Assembly (NCBI RefSeq): GCF_000219535.2 | Contig: NZ_CP007806.1 | Span: 564,001 to 628,000, forward strand | Direction of reading: 5' to 3' | Source: Brevibacillus laterosporus LMG 15441 | Lineage (GTDB): Bacteria > Bacillota > Bacilli > Brevibacillales > Brevibacillaceae | DNA: 64,000 nucleotides | Part shown: positions 55,734-64,000 of the stretch, one piece after another | How positions within the stretch are numbered: the stretch's first letter is position 1 | Layout: every line of letters begins with the position of its first letter | Position numbers and translations under genes: made by a program | The notes under the pieces: model-generated | Database searches by the model: none | Seen by the model: only the letters and a program-made list of their open reading frames with translations | Told to the model about the DNA's origin: nothing

Positions 55734-55967
55734 TTAGGAAACCTCTTTTTTAGCTGGCTCCATAGCTTTTGTTGCTTCTGGCGTTTTCGCTGGTTCTGAG
55801 GACTGGTCCGGTTCCTCGTCCTTGGTTAAATCCTTGGCTGCTGTTTTAAATTCACTTAGGGTACGTCCAAAGGCACGACCAATCTCAGGCAGCTTGCTAG
55901 GGCCAAAGATAACCAATGCAATAATTAAAATCAGGATAAGACCTGGAATCCCAATAGATGATAGCAT
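55734..55967 (-). CDS. tatA: Sec-independent translocase TatA
   Basis: The 77-residue protein has one N-terminal helix ([20 protein letters not shown]), the [15 protein letters not shown] hinge-amphipathic helix and an acidic, Pro-rich tail. It forms the pore with TatC. AAGGAAGGGAG precedes the start. Confidence 0.95.
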   Translation of the reverse strand: MLSSIGIPGLILILIIALVIFGPSKLPEIGRAFGRTLSEFKTAAKDLTKDEEPDQSSEPAKTPEATKAMEPAKKEVS

Positions 55968-56029
55968 GTGGATTTATCTCCCTTCCTTAATATAGAGTGT
56001 CTATCTATCTTCAAAGGCAGGTGTAGCGG

Positions 56030-57673
56030 CTAAAATCCATGAATAGCAATTACTCCTGGCAAAGCGAGAGAGGATGCCCCGCGAGGCCAGTGACTGGTTG
56101 GCTTATCGTAAGACTCTAAATTTTCACCAGGATGCTGAACGGATAAAAATAAAGTTTTTTCATCGGGTGTAAACCAAGGTCCTGTCATCTCCGCACCAAC
56201 TGGGGCTGAAGCAAACTGACTAGCTACGCCTTTATGATCACCAGAAGTAGGAATAAAATAGACTCCATTATTCCCAAAGGCACGGTAGATTCCCGTATTC
56301 ATAGAACCAGAGGAGATGTCAGTCACGACCCACAGATTGCCTGCACTATCAAAGGTCAGATTATCTGGAGCCGCAAAGCCACTTTGCGGACCACCTGTCG
56401 CAAAGATTTCAAAATCAAACTCTACGCCAGCGTGATCGTTATTCTTTTCAAACAGGCGCATGATATGACCATAAAAGTTACTATGATTTTTATTGTTTGT
56501 TAGGGAAATAAAGATGGAACCATCAATCGGATGAACCTCCACATCTTCGGGACGATCCATTGGTGTCCCACCAGCTACTTTTGCAGCGATGCGACAGTTA
56601 ATCAACACATCTGCTTGGGAAGTAAATTGCGGTTTTTTGTCTTTGTCCACAGCTTTTTGCAAGGCTTCGGTCTTGTGGTAATCGAGAGCTATCCATTTCC
56701 CCTTTGCAAAATTGGCCACATACAGCGTGCCTTCCTCTAGCAGCTTGCTGTTGGCTTTACCTTTAGCCTTATCGTACTTATTTTTAGATACATATTTATA
56801 CACGTACTGATCAGTCGCGTCATCGCCCATGTATACCACTAATTGACCACCAGGAGCTAGTGTCATAGCGGTATTTTCGTGCGAAAAGCGTCCAAGTGCC
56901 GTATGCTTTTTAGGAGTAGAGTTTGGATCGAATGGGTCCACCTCCACTACCCAGCCATAGTGGCGCTCGTCAGCAAGCTTGCAATCGGTGACCACATCCT
57001 GAAAATTCTCTTCACAGGATAAAATAGAATTCCACAGGGTGACACCCCCAGAGCAGTTGGCAAATGTACCGACTACTTCTTTCGCCAGGCTAGTGGCAGG
57101 GCCTGTCATGAGGTGTTTGGTTAATCCGCTAACACGGCGACCATAGTTGGAGGTAGGAACCAATGTCCACTTACCTTGCTCCTTTTTAATTTCAATGACA
57201 GACCCGCCTAATGCGTACAGGTATTTACTGATTTGTTCTTGCGTGCGTTTATTATTTTGGGGATCAGCGTTTAGGTTATCATAGCCATTTACATAGTATT
57301 CTAGCTCACCGCAATATTCATGATTCGTCCAGAGTAAACCATGATCTGATTTTCCGTTCAGTGGCAGGAAACAGTTGAAATCAGCATTAAAACCAAAAGT
57401 ATCGCCGGAAGCGTTAATTTTATCACCATAAAGGGCAATGACATTGTAAGTGAAGCCTTGGGGAAGAATGACGTCATCCTTTGTGCTTGGTTTAATCGGG
57501 GTGAATTTCGGATGAAAGGCTTTAGGAGGAGATTGAAGGCCAAATAGATGATCTGCTGTTTTCCCAGAAATGGACTCTCCTTTGGCAAGGGTCGGAATCC
57601 CTGTAGCCAATGAAGCGAGAGCAGCGGTGCCGGTTCCAAGAAATGTTAAAAACTGACGACGGTTTACTTCCAT
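56030..57673 (-). CDS. Tat-exported PhoX-family alkaline phosphatase
   Basis: The 547-residue protein begins with a twin-arginine signal (NRRQFLTFLGTGTAALASLA) and has the DUF839/PhoX layout: LLWTNHEYCGE, NCSGGVTLWNSILSCEENF, LGRFSHENTAMTLAPGG, VYMGDDAT, DRPEDVEVHPIDGSIFISLT and FAAPDNLTFDSAGNLWVVTD. These Glu and Asp positions bind Ca and Fe in PhoX. It is an extracellular phosphomonoesterase. It sits just upstream of tatA-tatC on the same strand, as PhoD does beside tatAdCd in B. subtilis. I see no convincing PhoP-box repeats. Confidence 0.88.
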   Translation of the reverse strand: MEVNRRQFLTFLGTGTAALASLATGIPTLAKGESISGKTADHLFGLQSPPKAFHPKFTPIKPSTKDDVILPQGFTYNVIALYGDKINASGDTFGFNADFNCFLPLNGKSDHGLLWTNHEYCGELEYYVNGYDNLNADPQNNKRTQEQISKYLYALGGSVIEIKKEQGKWTLVPTSNYGRRVSGLTKHLMTGPATSLAKEVVGTFANCSGGVTLWNSILSCEENFQDVVTDCKLADERHYGWVVEVDPFDPNSTPKKHTALGRFSHENTAMTLAPGGQLVVYMGDDATDQYVYKYVSKNKYDKAKGKANSKLLEEGTLYVANFAKGKWIALDYHKTEALQKAVDKDKKPQFTSQADVLINCRIAAKVAGGTPMDRPEDVEVHPIDGSIFISLTNNKNHSNFYGHIMRLFEKNNDHAGVEFDFEIFATGGPQSGFAAPDNLTFDSAGNLWVVTDISSGSMNTGIYRAFGNNGVYFIPTSGDHKGVASQFASAPVGAEMTGPWFTPDEKTLFLSVQHPGENLESYDKPTSHWPRGASSLALPGVIAIHGF

Positions 57674-57924
57674 TGGTTGAATCGCTCCTTTTCCTTGTTA
57701 AAAGCTCGTTTTCGCTTTTCATTGTAAAGAGCTTGTCAGGAGATGAGGTTAAGCTGGGATGAAGATTCTATGAAAGAGAAACGAGTTTTTTTACAAAAGG
57801 AATGATAGTGATAGGAAGAGAGGAAAAGGCTGGAGCTTATTAATGGACGGGATTTTAGGAAAGATCAAATGGGGTAAAAGTAACGAGAATTATTAAAAAG
57901 GTATAGGCAGTGTAAAGAGTTATG

Positions 57925-58245
57925 ATAGAGGCTTTTAAAAAAATTAACATTCAATTTCTAAGCTTGTCTATTCCTTTTCTAATGCATATGTTGAACTGCC
58001 CATCGAAAATCCGGAGTCGGTTATTTCTGAGGTCATTATGTTTTACGAGCAAAGAGGCCTAATTCCTAGATTTTATGTTAAAAATGTAGAGAAGGATTTG
58101 CTGTTCCTTCCATTACGAAAAGAGCAAGTGGGCATAAAGATACGACCATGTTAGGAAATATTGCCATGCTACCCAAATTTAGAGGGAGGGAACTCGTTCG
58201 TCAGCTCATTATTCATATGCAAAAGGAAGTGGGAAAAGCATAGCC
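57925..58245 (+). pseudogene. Decayed GNAT acetyltransferase
   Basis: One frame reads ELPIENPESVISEVIMFYEQ then RGLIPRFYVKNVEKDLLF, and another frame continues MLGNIAMLPKFRGRELVRQL to a stop. The last segment is the acetyl-CoA loop of GNAT enzymes. The frame changes and there is an internal stop near 58151. The 250 bases between phoX and this remnant hold nothing I recognise beyond the phoX upstream region. Confidence 0.55.
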
Positions 58246-58341
58246 GCGGTACGCGAAGAAGGATGATGAACGAGCGCTGAGTACGATTGTATCGTTTTGG
58301 ACATACTAAAAGTAACATTTTTTGAAAGAGTCTGAATTTCT

Positions 58342-58357
58342 TGTGATAACATTCACA
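58342..58357 (+). promoter_or_regulatory. FNR/CRP-type palindrome upstream of ackA
   Basis: TGTGATAACATTCACA is a perfect TGTGA-N6-TCACA site, the consensus bound by Bacillus Fnr. It lies about 125 bases before ackA and about 30 bases before a possible -10 (TAAAGT, 58375-58380). Confidence 0.6.
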
Positions 58358-58479
58358 GATACGAGGATTCATGCTAAAGTAGATTACTAGAGATTGTGAT
58401 GAAATCGGTCTATGCTGATTCTTCATTAATCGAGAGAGACAACGAAAGACAAACAACAAGATAGGATAAAGGTGATCAT

Positions 58480-59679
58480 ATGGCAATCGTACTATCCGTA
58501 AACTGTGGTAGCTCCTCTTTGAAATACCAATTGTTTGACATGCCTTCTGAGCGTGTATTGGCAAAAGGTCTAATGGAACGTATTGGCATGGAGGATTCCA
58601 TGTCTTCATTCCAAGTAGGCGATGGAGAGAAGCTAAAAGAAACGCTTGATCTGAAAGACCATGAAGTAGCTGTAAAAAAACTAATTGCTTTGTTAACTGA
58701 TCCAGAAAAAGGCGCTATTAAAGATATTACAGAATTAGATGGCGTTGGTCATCGTGTAGTTCACGGCGGCGAGACTTTTAAAGATTCTATATTGGTAACA
58801 GATGAAGTAATTAAAAAACTAGAAGAGCTTTCTGAGCTAGCTCCTCTACACAACCCAGCAAACATCATGGGAATTACTGCATTCCAAAAAATTCTACCGA
58901 GCGTTCCTGCGGTTGCAGTTTTTGATACAGCTTTCCACCAAACTATGCCTGCTAAATCTTACTTGTACAGTATCCCAACTGAGTACTATGAAAAGTACGG
59001 TATCCGTAAATACGGTTTCCACGGTACTTCTCACAAGTATGTAATGCAGCGTGCTGCTGAATTATTGGATCGTCCAGTAGAAAAACTACGTTTGATTAGC
59101 TGCCATTTGGGTAACGGTGCTTCCTTGGCTGCTATCTACCGTGGTAAATCCATTGATACATCCATGGGCTTTACACCACTTGCTGGTTTGCCAATGGGTA
59201 CTCGCTCTGGAGATATCGACGTAGCATTGCTTCCTTATCTACAACAAAAAACAGGTCTTTCTGTTGACCAATTAGTAGATGTTCTAAATAAAAAGTCTGG
59301 TCTTCTAGCTGTTTCTGGCTTGTCCAGCGATCTTCGCGATATCGAGTCTGCAGCAGAGAACAATGACGAGCGTGCCGAGCTTTCTCTACAAATCTTTGTA
59401 GAAAAAATCCGTAACTACATCGGTTCTTATGCTATGCAAATGAACGGTGTAGATGCAATCATTTTCACAGCCGGTATTGGTGAAAACAGTGATATCATCC
59501 GTGGTCGCGTATTGGATAAATTAGAGTGGATGGGTGTATACTTCGACCGTTCTAAAAATAACGTACGTGGTAAAGAAACTGATCTTACTTTCGATCATTC
59601 TCCAGTTAAAGCTTTCATTATCCCTACAAACGAAGAGGTAATGATTGCTCGCGACACAATGAAATTTGCTAAACTATAA
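58480..59679 (+). CDS. ackA: Acetate kinase AckA
   Basis: The 399-residue protein is full length. It shows [81 protein letters not shown] and FTAGIGENS. It interconverts acetyl phosphate and acetate, making ATP during overflow or anaerobic growth. AAGGTG precedes ATG 58480. An FNR-like site upstream suggests anaerobic induction. Confidence 0.96.
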   Translation: MAIVLSVNCGSSSLKYQLFDMPSERVLAKGLMERIGMEDSMSSFQVGDGEKLKETLDLKDHEVAVKKLIALLTDPEKGAIKDITELDGVGHRVVHGGETFKDSILVTDEVIKKLEELSELAPLHNPANIMGITAFQKILPSVPAVAVFDTAFHQTMPAKSYLYSIPTEYYEKYGIRKYGFHGTSHKYVMQRAAELLDRPVEKLRLISCHLGNGASLAAIYRGKSIDTSMGFTPLAGLPMGTRSGDIDVALLPYLQQKTGLSVDQLVDVLNKKSGLLAVSGLSSDLRDIESAAENNDERAELSLQIFVEKIRNYIGSYAMQMNGVDAIIFTAGIGENSDIIRGRVLDKLEWMGVYFDRSKNNVRGKETDLTFDHSPVKAFIIPTNEEVMIARDTMKFAKL

Positions 59680-59689
59680 GATATAAAAT

Positions 59690-59738
59690 GAAAAAACTCT
59701 CCTAGCGCTTTGTTGAAGGTGCAGGAGAGTTTTTTTAT
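59690..59738 (+). terminator. Terminator after ackA
   Basis: AAAAAACTCTCCT pairs with AGGAGAGTTTTTTT around a loop of about 20 bases. Confidence 0.8.
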
Positions 59739-59743
59739 ATGAT

Positions 59744-59937
59744 TATTCTATTATCTTTTTAAATTGGCGCATATTCTCTGTGATGGCAGTTTCCGTAGGG
59801 AGACGTTCCATACTGGATGCCCCGAAGAACCCGACAACACCTGTCTTATGTTTTAAGACATAAGTGGCATCCTCAGGCGTAGCAATTGGACCATCATGAC
59901 ATAAAACAATAATATCGGGGTTAAGAGGAACCTTCTT
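59744..59937 (-). pseudogene. C-terminal remnant of a PEP-hydrolase-like TIM-barrel protein
   Basis: The minus-strand frame reads NPDIIVLCHDGPIATPEDAT, then VVGFFGASSMERLPTE and a normal stop at 59744. This matches the C-terminus of the phosphoenolpyruvate-hydrolase/Tm-1-like TIM-barrel family (PF09370 type). Coding breaks off upstream of 59937 without a start, leaving only about 64 residues. Confidence 0.6.
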
Positions 59938-60071
59938 ACAATATGATCGGAAAGTATACTTCTCTAAAATTTATTCTGTTATGTTGAGAGCATCAGGTTT
60001 ACAATATAAGAAGAATAGCAATCATACTAGCAGGTATAAAGCAGGAATAGTACAAGGGGGATTTTAAGCAC

Positions 60072-60881
60072 ATGACTATGCATAAAGCTCTGACTATCGC
60101 GGGTTCAGATTCAAGCGGTGGAGCAGGAATTCAGGCAGACTTAAAAACATTTCAGGAACGCAATGTTTATGGAATGACTTCTATTACAGCATTGGTAGCT
60201 ATGGATGAAAACTGGGCCCATCTCGTTTATCCGCAACCTCTTGAAGCGATTGAGGCACAATTGGAAACAACTATGCATTATGTGGGTGTAGATGCCCTGA
60301 AGACAGGGATGCTGGCAACAAAAGAAGTAATTGAGCTGGCTGCCCGCAAAATTGCTGAATATAATGTAACGAAGGTTGTTGTTGACCCGGTAATGATTTG
60401 CAAAGGGGAAGACACTGTTCTCTTAGATGAGCAAGCTATTAAAGCGATGCGTGAAGAGTTAATCCCAAGAGCAATGGTGGTAACACCTAACTTGCCCGAA
60501 GCTGCATTTCTTAGTGGTTTAAAGATTAATACGGTTGAAGATATGAAAGCGGCGGCGAAGAAAATCCATGAGATGGGAGCCAAATATGTCTTGATCAAAG
60601 GCGGCGGTCGTCTTGAGGATAGCCAAGCGGTAGATCTTTTGTTTGACGGGGAGTCATTCGAAATCTTAGAAACAGAAAAATTCGATACCACATTTACTCA
60701 TGGGGCAGGCTGCACATATTCTGCTGCAATTACTGCTGAATTGGCAAAAGGAGCGGAAGTGAAGGATGCTGTTAAAACAGCGAAGGCTTTCATTACAGAA
60801 GCGATTCGCCAAGCATTCCCGTTAAACCAACATGTGGGACCAACATGCCATTCTGCTTACCGTGCAGTAGAAGGTAAATAA
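60072..60881 (+). CDS. pdxK: Pyridoxine/pyridoxal kinase PdxK (ThiD-like)
   Basis: The 269-residue ribokinase-fold protein has LTIAGSDSSGGAGIQADLKT at the start and the anion hole THGAGCTYSAAITAELAKG near the end. The Cys in GAGC (rather than GTGC of most ThiD) is typical of the Bacillus-type PdxK with its lid Cys. It phosphorylates pyridoxine, pyridoxal or pyridoxamine; some activity on HMP is possible. It is a single-gene unit; AAGGGGG precedes the start. Confidence 0.88.
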   Translation: MTMHKALTIAGSDSSGGAGIQADLKTFQERNVYGMTSITALVAMDENWAHLVYPQPLEAIEAQLETTMHYVGVDALKTGMLATKEVIELAARKIAEYNVTKVVVDPVMICKGEDTVLLDEQAIKAMREELIPRAMVVTPNLPEAAFLSGLKINTVEDMKAAAKKIHEMGAKYVLIKGGGRLEDSQAVDLLFDGESFEILETEKFDTTFTHGAGCTYSAAITAELAKGAEVKDAVKTAKAFITEAIRQAFPLNQHVGPTCHSAYRAVEGK

Positions 60882-60895
60882 ACCAATTCTGATAA

Positions 60896-60938
60896 AATAA
60901 GCTCTGTCTGAAGGAATGAGACAGGCTTATTTTTTTAC
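60896..60938 (+). terminator. Terminator after pdxK
   Basis: AATAAGCTCTGTCT pairs with AGACAGGCTTATT, then a T-run. Confidence 0.8.
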
Positions 60939-61114
60939 GAGTTTCCTTACTTTTCAGTAAATATTGTCCAATTTATTAAATCTTTGCAAAAGGAAGCACA
61001 TTTGACATACCCCACTAGCCCTTTCGAGTCATGCTGTGTTATAGCGACATATTTATCATAATAATGGCGTGATTGGATGACTGCGCTTACCATACCCCAA
61101 AAAGGAGGGGACTT

Positions 61115-62488
61115 ATGCGGCGACATACAGCTTTCAGGGTAGGTAGTTATATTTGCTTGGTTCTGATGCTGGCCTGTTTGGTAGCTAGTGGTTTCATCAT
61201 ACGACCGGCGCAAGCTAAGGAGATGAAAAATGAGTTACAACAACTGATTGATCAGGCTAAGACGGATACGATTCTCAAAGTGCCAGCAGGAGAATACAGT
61301 GGTCCTATCCTGATCACTAAGCCGATTCATGTAGCGGCAGAGGGTACCGTAACTGTACGTAGCCAAGGGGATGCTCCTGTAGTCACCTTGAAAAGTAACC
61401 AAGCAAGTCTGCGTGGTCTTACTTTATTAGATGAGCGTCAAGGTGCAGAGACTGCTACGCTAGTAATGGAAGGCAGCCGAAATGTAGTAAAAGAGCTCAC
61501 GATTGAAACAAAGGGAACAGGTCTTCAGCTACGAAACGGTGAGCATAACCAGATCATTGGTAACAAGATCAAAGGGTTGTTGGCGGGAAAAGCTATTCCT
61601 ACTGGTTTAAATGAAACACGCAGTCCAGGAAAAAAGGGAAATGGAATTGACTTGAAAGAGGCCAACAACAATACCATTATGGGGAATTTGGTTGAAAATA
61701 TGTTTGACGGTATCTATGTAGAGACCAGTCACAACAACCGTGTGGAGAAAAACATGGTCTACGATTCCCGTTATGGCTATCATCTCATGTTTAGTAATGA
61801 TGTTACCTTGATACACAATCAGGGCGATCGGAATGTAACTGGCGGTATGGTCATGGGCTCGGACAATGCAATCGTTACAGATAACCGATTCACCAAGCAA
61901 AATGAGAGCGTTAACTCGCAAGGTATCCTGCTGTTTGATGTGCAAAAGGCAAGAGTGGAACGTAATTACGTGGAAGGAAACCGCGTTGGGCTTTATGTAG
62001 AAGCGGCAGAAAAGAATGAAATTTCCTATAATCAAATATTGCAAAATTACATCGGTTTGCAATTGAAAGAATCGAAAGACAATTCATTTACAGGCAATCA
62101 TTTTATTGGAAACGTAACTCAGGCAGAGGCTCAAGGCAGTACAGATAACCTTTTGCAGATGAATTATTGGGACAGTGCTCAAAGCGTAGATTTGCAAGGG
62201 GATGGTAAGAGCGATTTGTCCTACCGTATTAATCCATTTTTCTTTGCTTTAACAGATCAAGTAGAGGCATTCCAGATTTTCTTTCAATCACCGGGACTAT
62301 TATTTTTAGAGAGCATGTTTGATGATCATTCTGGCGCATTTTTGCATGATCCACAGCCTTTGATGACGCCAATCGAGCAACAAAACCAAGCATCTACAAC
62401 TCATTCGCCGATAATCCTTGTGATTAGTGCGATTATGTTTTTAGGAAGCATTTATTTTATCTACTTAATGGGGGTTCGTACAAAATGA
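61115..62488 (+). CDS. nosD: NosD-like periplasmic copper-processing protein
   Basis: I start it at ATG 61115 behind AAGGAGGGG (457 residues). It has a signal segment (residues about 7-33, cleavage near AQA), then a right-handed beta-helix built of short repeats (NNTIMGNLVENMFDGIYVET, NNRVEKNMVYDSRYGYHLMF, NDVTLIHNQGDRNVTGGMV), and ends in a membrane helix (PIILVISAIMFLGSIYFIYL). NosD works with NosF and NosY in maturing the copper site of nitrous oxide reductase. The nosL start overlaps its stop. Confidence 0.9.
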   Translation: MRRHTAFRVGSYICLVLMLACLVASGFIIRPAQAKEMKNELQQLIDQAKTDTILKVPAGEYSGPILITKPIHVAAEGTVTVRSQGDAPVVTLKSNQASLRGLTLLDERQGAETATLVMEGSRNVVKELTIETKGTGLQLRNGEHNQIIGNKIKGLLAGKAIPTGLNETRSPGKKGNGIDLKEANNNTIMGNLVENMFDGIYVETSHNNRVEKNMVYDSRYGYHLMFSNDVTLIHNQGDRNVTGGMVMGSDNAIVTDNRFTKQNESVNSQGILLFDVQKARVERNYVEGNRVGLYVEAAEKNEISYNQILQNYIGLQLKESKDNSFTGNHFIGNVTQAEAQGSTDNLLQMNYWDSAQSVDLQGDGKSDLSYRINPFFFALTDQVEAFQIFFQSPGLLFLESMFDDHSGAFLHDPQPLMTPIEQQNQASTTHSPIILVISAIMFLGSIYFIYLMGVRTK

Positions 62489-63150
62489 AAAAAACACATA
62501 TGATTTGGGCAAGCATTACATTGGTTTCCGCTTTAATGACAGGCTGTGGAGGACAGTCAGCACAGCCGGTGGCGATTAATGAAAGCGTTGATAAATGCGA
62601 TATCTGCAACATGCAAATCGCTGATGATCATAATGCAACTGAAATCATTTTAAAGGATGGAAAAGCACTAAAATTTGATGACATCGGCGATCTGTTTGCT
62701 TGGATTAAAAAGAACGGAACTGAAAAAATTGACGTGAAATTCGTGCGTGATTACCACACGAAAGAGTGGATGAATCTAAACGATGCTACTTTTGCTTACG
62801 ATAAAGAATTTAAAACACCAATGGCTTACGGAGTGTACTCTTTTAAAGATAAGCAATCTGCGGAAGCGTTCGTAAAAGAACAAGGTAAAGGCCAAATCCT
62901 GACAGCAGAGCAGCTTAACAGCCATAATTGGGAAATGAATATGGATCAAATGGAGCATCACGGTGATAAGAAGCATCATGGTGATATGGAGCATAAAGAG
63001 GGAGACAAGGCTGGCGAACATTCACAACAACATGATGCAGGTAAAGCTGAGGGGCATTCAACACAACAGCACGATGCAGGTAAAAGCGCAGGCGAACACA
63101 ATGGCTCTACTCCATCCACTGAAACACCAGCTAGTGGAGCAGGGCACTAG
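62485..63150 (+). CDS. nosL: NosL-like copper-chaperone lipoprotein with His-rich tail
   Basis: The 221-residue protein has a lipobox (ALMTGC) at residues 17-22 and the NosL motif KCDICNMQIADD (Cys-x2-Cys-x-Met copper site), then FDDIGDLFAWI and TPMAYGVYSFKD. Residues about 155-221 form an unusual low-complexity His/Gly/Asp tail (MEHHGDKKHHGDMEHKEGD) that could bind extra metal. It overlaps nosD by four bases. Confidence 0.88.
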   Translation: MKKTHMIWASITLVSALMTGCGGQSAQPVAINESVDKCDICNMQIADDHNATEIILKDGKALKFDDIGDLFAWIKKNGTEKIDVKFVRDYHTKEWMNLNDATFAYDKEFKTPMAYGVYSFKDKQSAEAFVKEQGKGQILTAEQLNSHNWEMNMDQMEHHGDKKHHGDMEHKEGDKAGEHSQQHDAGKAEGHSTQQHDAGKSAGEHNGSTPSTETPASGAGH

Positions 63151-63205
63151 GACGATTTGTTAAAGCGCACTTGCCCGAGGGACTACAGATAGAGGAAGTG
63201 TTGAT

Positions 63206-64000
63206 ATGCAAGCTATCCATATCGCCAAGCGGGAAATACAGATTGGATTTCGCAATCCGTGGGCCTATTCATTCTTAGCCCTCTTCTCGCTATTTAGCCT
63301 AGCTTTGTTGTTGATTCAAGCCCAAGCCTACATGGAGGGGTATACCCATACGACAGGAGCTATGCTTAATTTAATCTTATATTTATTACCACTGATGACG
63401 TTGCTGCTTGGTTCCTTTTCTATTACTTCGGAAAAGGAAGAAGGAAGCTGGCAGTTACTTTCTACGTATCCGCTCTCTACATCCGCGTTTCTTGGTGGGA
63501 AATATCTGGGGCTAGCTGCTGTTTTAATTGCGATTATCAGTTTTGGATATGGCCTATCTGGATTGGTAGGAGCTTTGTTTGGCAAAGGCTTTACGCTTTC
63601 ACTGTTAGTGTTTTTCTTCCTTTTTTCTATCTTATTAATCTTGCTGTTTTTAGGGATTGCCGTATGGATCGGAACCTTCTGTCAGAATCGTTGGCAGGCT
63701 TTAACGGTTGGTGTTAGCATTTGGTTCTTGTTTATTTTAGCTTGGCCTACCCTATTGATCTCCGTTCTGGGCTGGTTGCCTTATCAAGCAATTAAGCCTG
63801 CGGTGCAAATTTTAACCATATTAAATCCAGCCGAATTAGTTCGTATTTTTATGGTTATTAAAATGGGGGGCGGCTCTATTTTTGGTCCCGAGTACTACCA
63901 ATGGGTAGACTGGTTAAAGACCAGTATGGGTACGACTTTGTTCGCTGTTTTTTGCCTGCTTTGGGTGGTATTGATGATGGCTGGATCTATCTTGGCCTGG
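63206..64000 (+). CDS. nosY: NosY-like ABC-2 permease, 3' end outside the window
   Basis: The frame is open from ATG 63206 (behind AGAGGAAG) to the window edge, 265 residues, so it is truncated. It begins MQAIHIAKREIQIGFRNPWA, typical of NosY, then has the ABC-2 helices including TSEKEEGSWQLLSTYPLS and GKYLGLAAVLIAIISFGYG. It is the membrane part of the NosDFY transporter. nosF would be expected just beyond the window. Confidence 0.85.
   Translation, partial: MQAIHIAKREIQIGFRNPWAYSFLALFSLFSLALLLIQAQAYMEGYTHTTGAMLNLILYLLPLMTLLLGSFSITSEKEEGSWQLLSTYPLSTSAFLGGKYLGLAAVLIAIISFGYGLSGLVGALFGKGFTLSLLVFFFLFSILLILLFLGIAVWIGTFCQNRWQALTVGVSIWFLFILAWPTLLISVLGWLPYQAIKPAVQILTILNPAELVRIFMVIKMGGGSIFGPEYYQWVDWLKTSMGTTLFAVFCLLWVVLMMAGSILAW

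Noticed and set aside
57674-57790. TTTACA/TTAACA-like half-sites before phoX that might be a PhoP box
   Set aside because: The spacing does not form the regular 11-base direct repeats needed for PhoP.
61026-61060. Possible FNR site before nosD (TGTGTTATAGCGACA)
   Set aside because: It has too many mismatches to TGTGA-N6-TCACA to claim.

Overview
The window looks like chromosome of a low-GC, spore-forming Gram-positive bacterium, most likely Brevibacillus (B. laterosporus-like). The reasons are strong Shine-Dalgarno sites with many TTG/GTG starts, two T-box leaders, RocR/RocD/sigma-54 arginine catabolism, a collagen-like (GXT)n protein of exosporium type, TatA/TatC beside a Tat-exported phosphatase, and menaquinone genes of the futalosine type. 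This assignment comes from gene content only. I recognised no rRNA, tRNA, IS element, prophage or CRISPR array.

Layout. 1-8.1 kb: a truncated secreted repeat protein, a membrane-anchored Mrr-like nuclease, a Fur-boxed siderophore-binding lipoprotein, a Leu-type T-box before an NSS amino-acid transporter, a YbaK editing protein, a small caspase-like protein and a nucleotidyltransferase. 8.1-13.9 kb: an iron module (Fur box, methyltransferase, two YbtP/YbtQ-like ABC half-transporters, second Fur box, AraC regulator). 14.2-15.1 kb: an orphan radical SAM/SPASM protein. 15.4-29.6 kb: a compact, one-strand, 14-gene biosynthetic cluster. 29.7-41.1 kb: GNAT, M24 peptidase, YdjM-like protein, mqnB-mqnD, glutaminase, a stalk-domain/GH18-like protein, the collagen-like protein, a second GNAT and YnfA. 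41.3-49.2 kb: cystine transporter tcyP, Ile T-box and ilvA, then a rocE-like permease, rocR and rocD with two sigma-54 promoters. 49.3-58 kb: aldo/keto reductase, beta-propeller protein, lone cysC, preQ1 riboswitch and queCDEF, then phoX-tatA-tatC. 58-64 kb: ackA with an FNR-like box, pdxK, and nosD-nosL-nosY running off the edge.

The most interesting part is the 15.4-29.6 kb cluster. It holds a half-size ketosynthase-like protein lacking the active Cys, an intact ketosynthase, a three-gene ABC-2 exporter, a luciferase-like monooxygenase, an acyl carrier protein, a class-II-synthetase-like amino acid:carrier-protein ligase, an aldehyde dehydrogenase, a ThDP enzyme with Gln in place of the usual catalytic Glu, two BtrH-like Cys/His/Asp acyltransferase candidates, a lone beta-sandwich protein and an AMP-forming ligase. 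It has no modular NRPS or PKS. The logic resembles the carrier-protein route to the butirosin side chain. The parts also fit an acyl-glycyl-polyamine of the spergualin kind, a compound known from Bacillus (Brevibacillus) laterosporus. That link is inference and two expected activities are missing.

Several intergenic stretches hold decayed genes (MocR regulator, HAD phosphatase, two GNATs, PEP-hydrolase-like protein, a small membrane protein).
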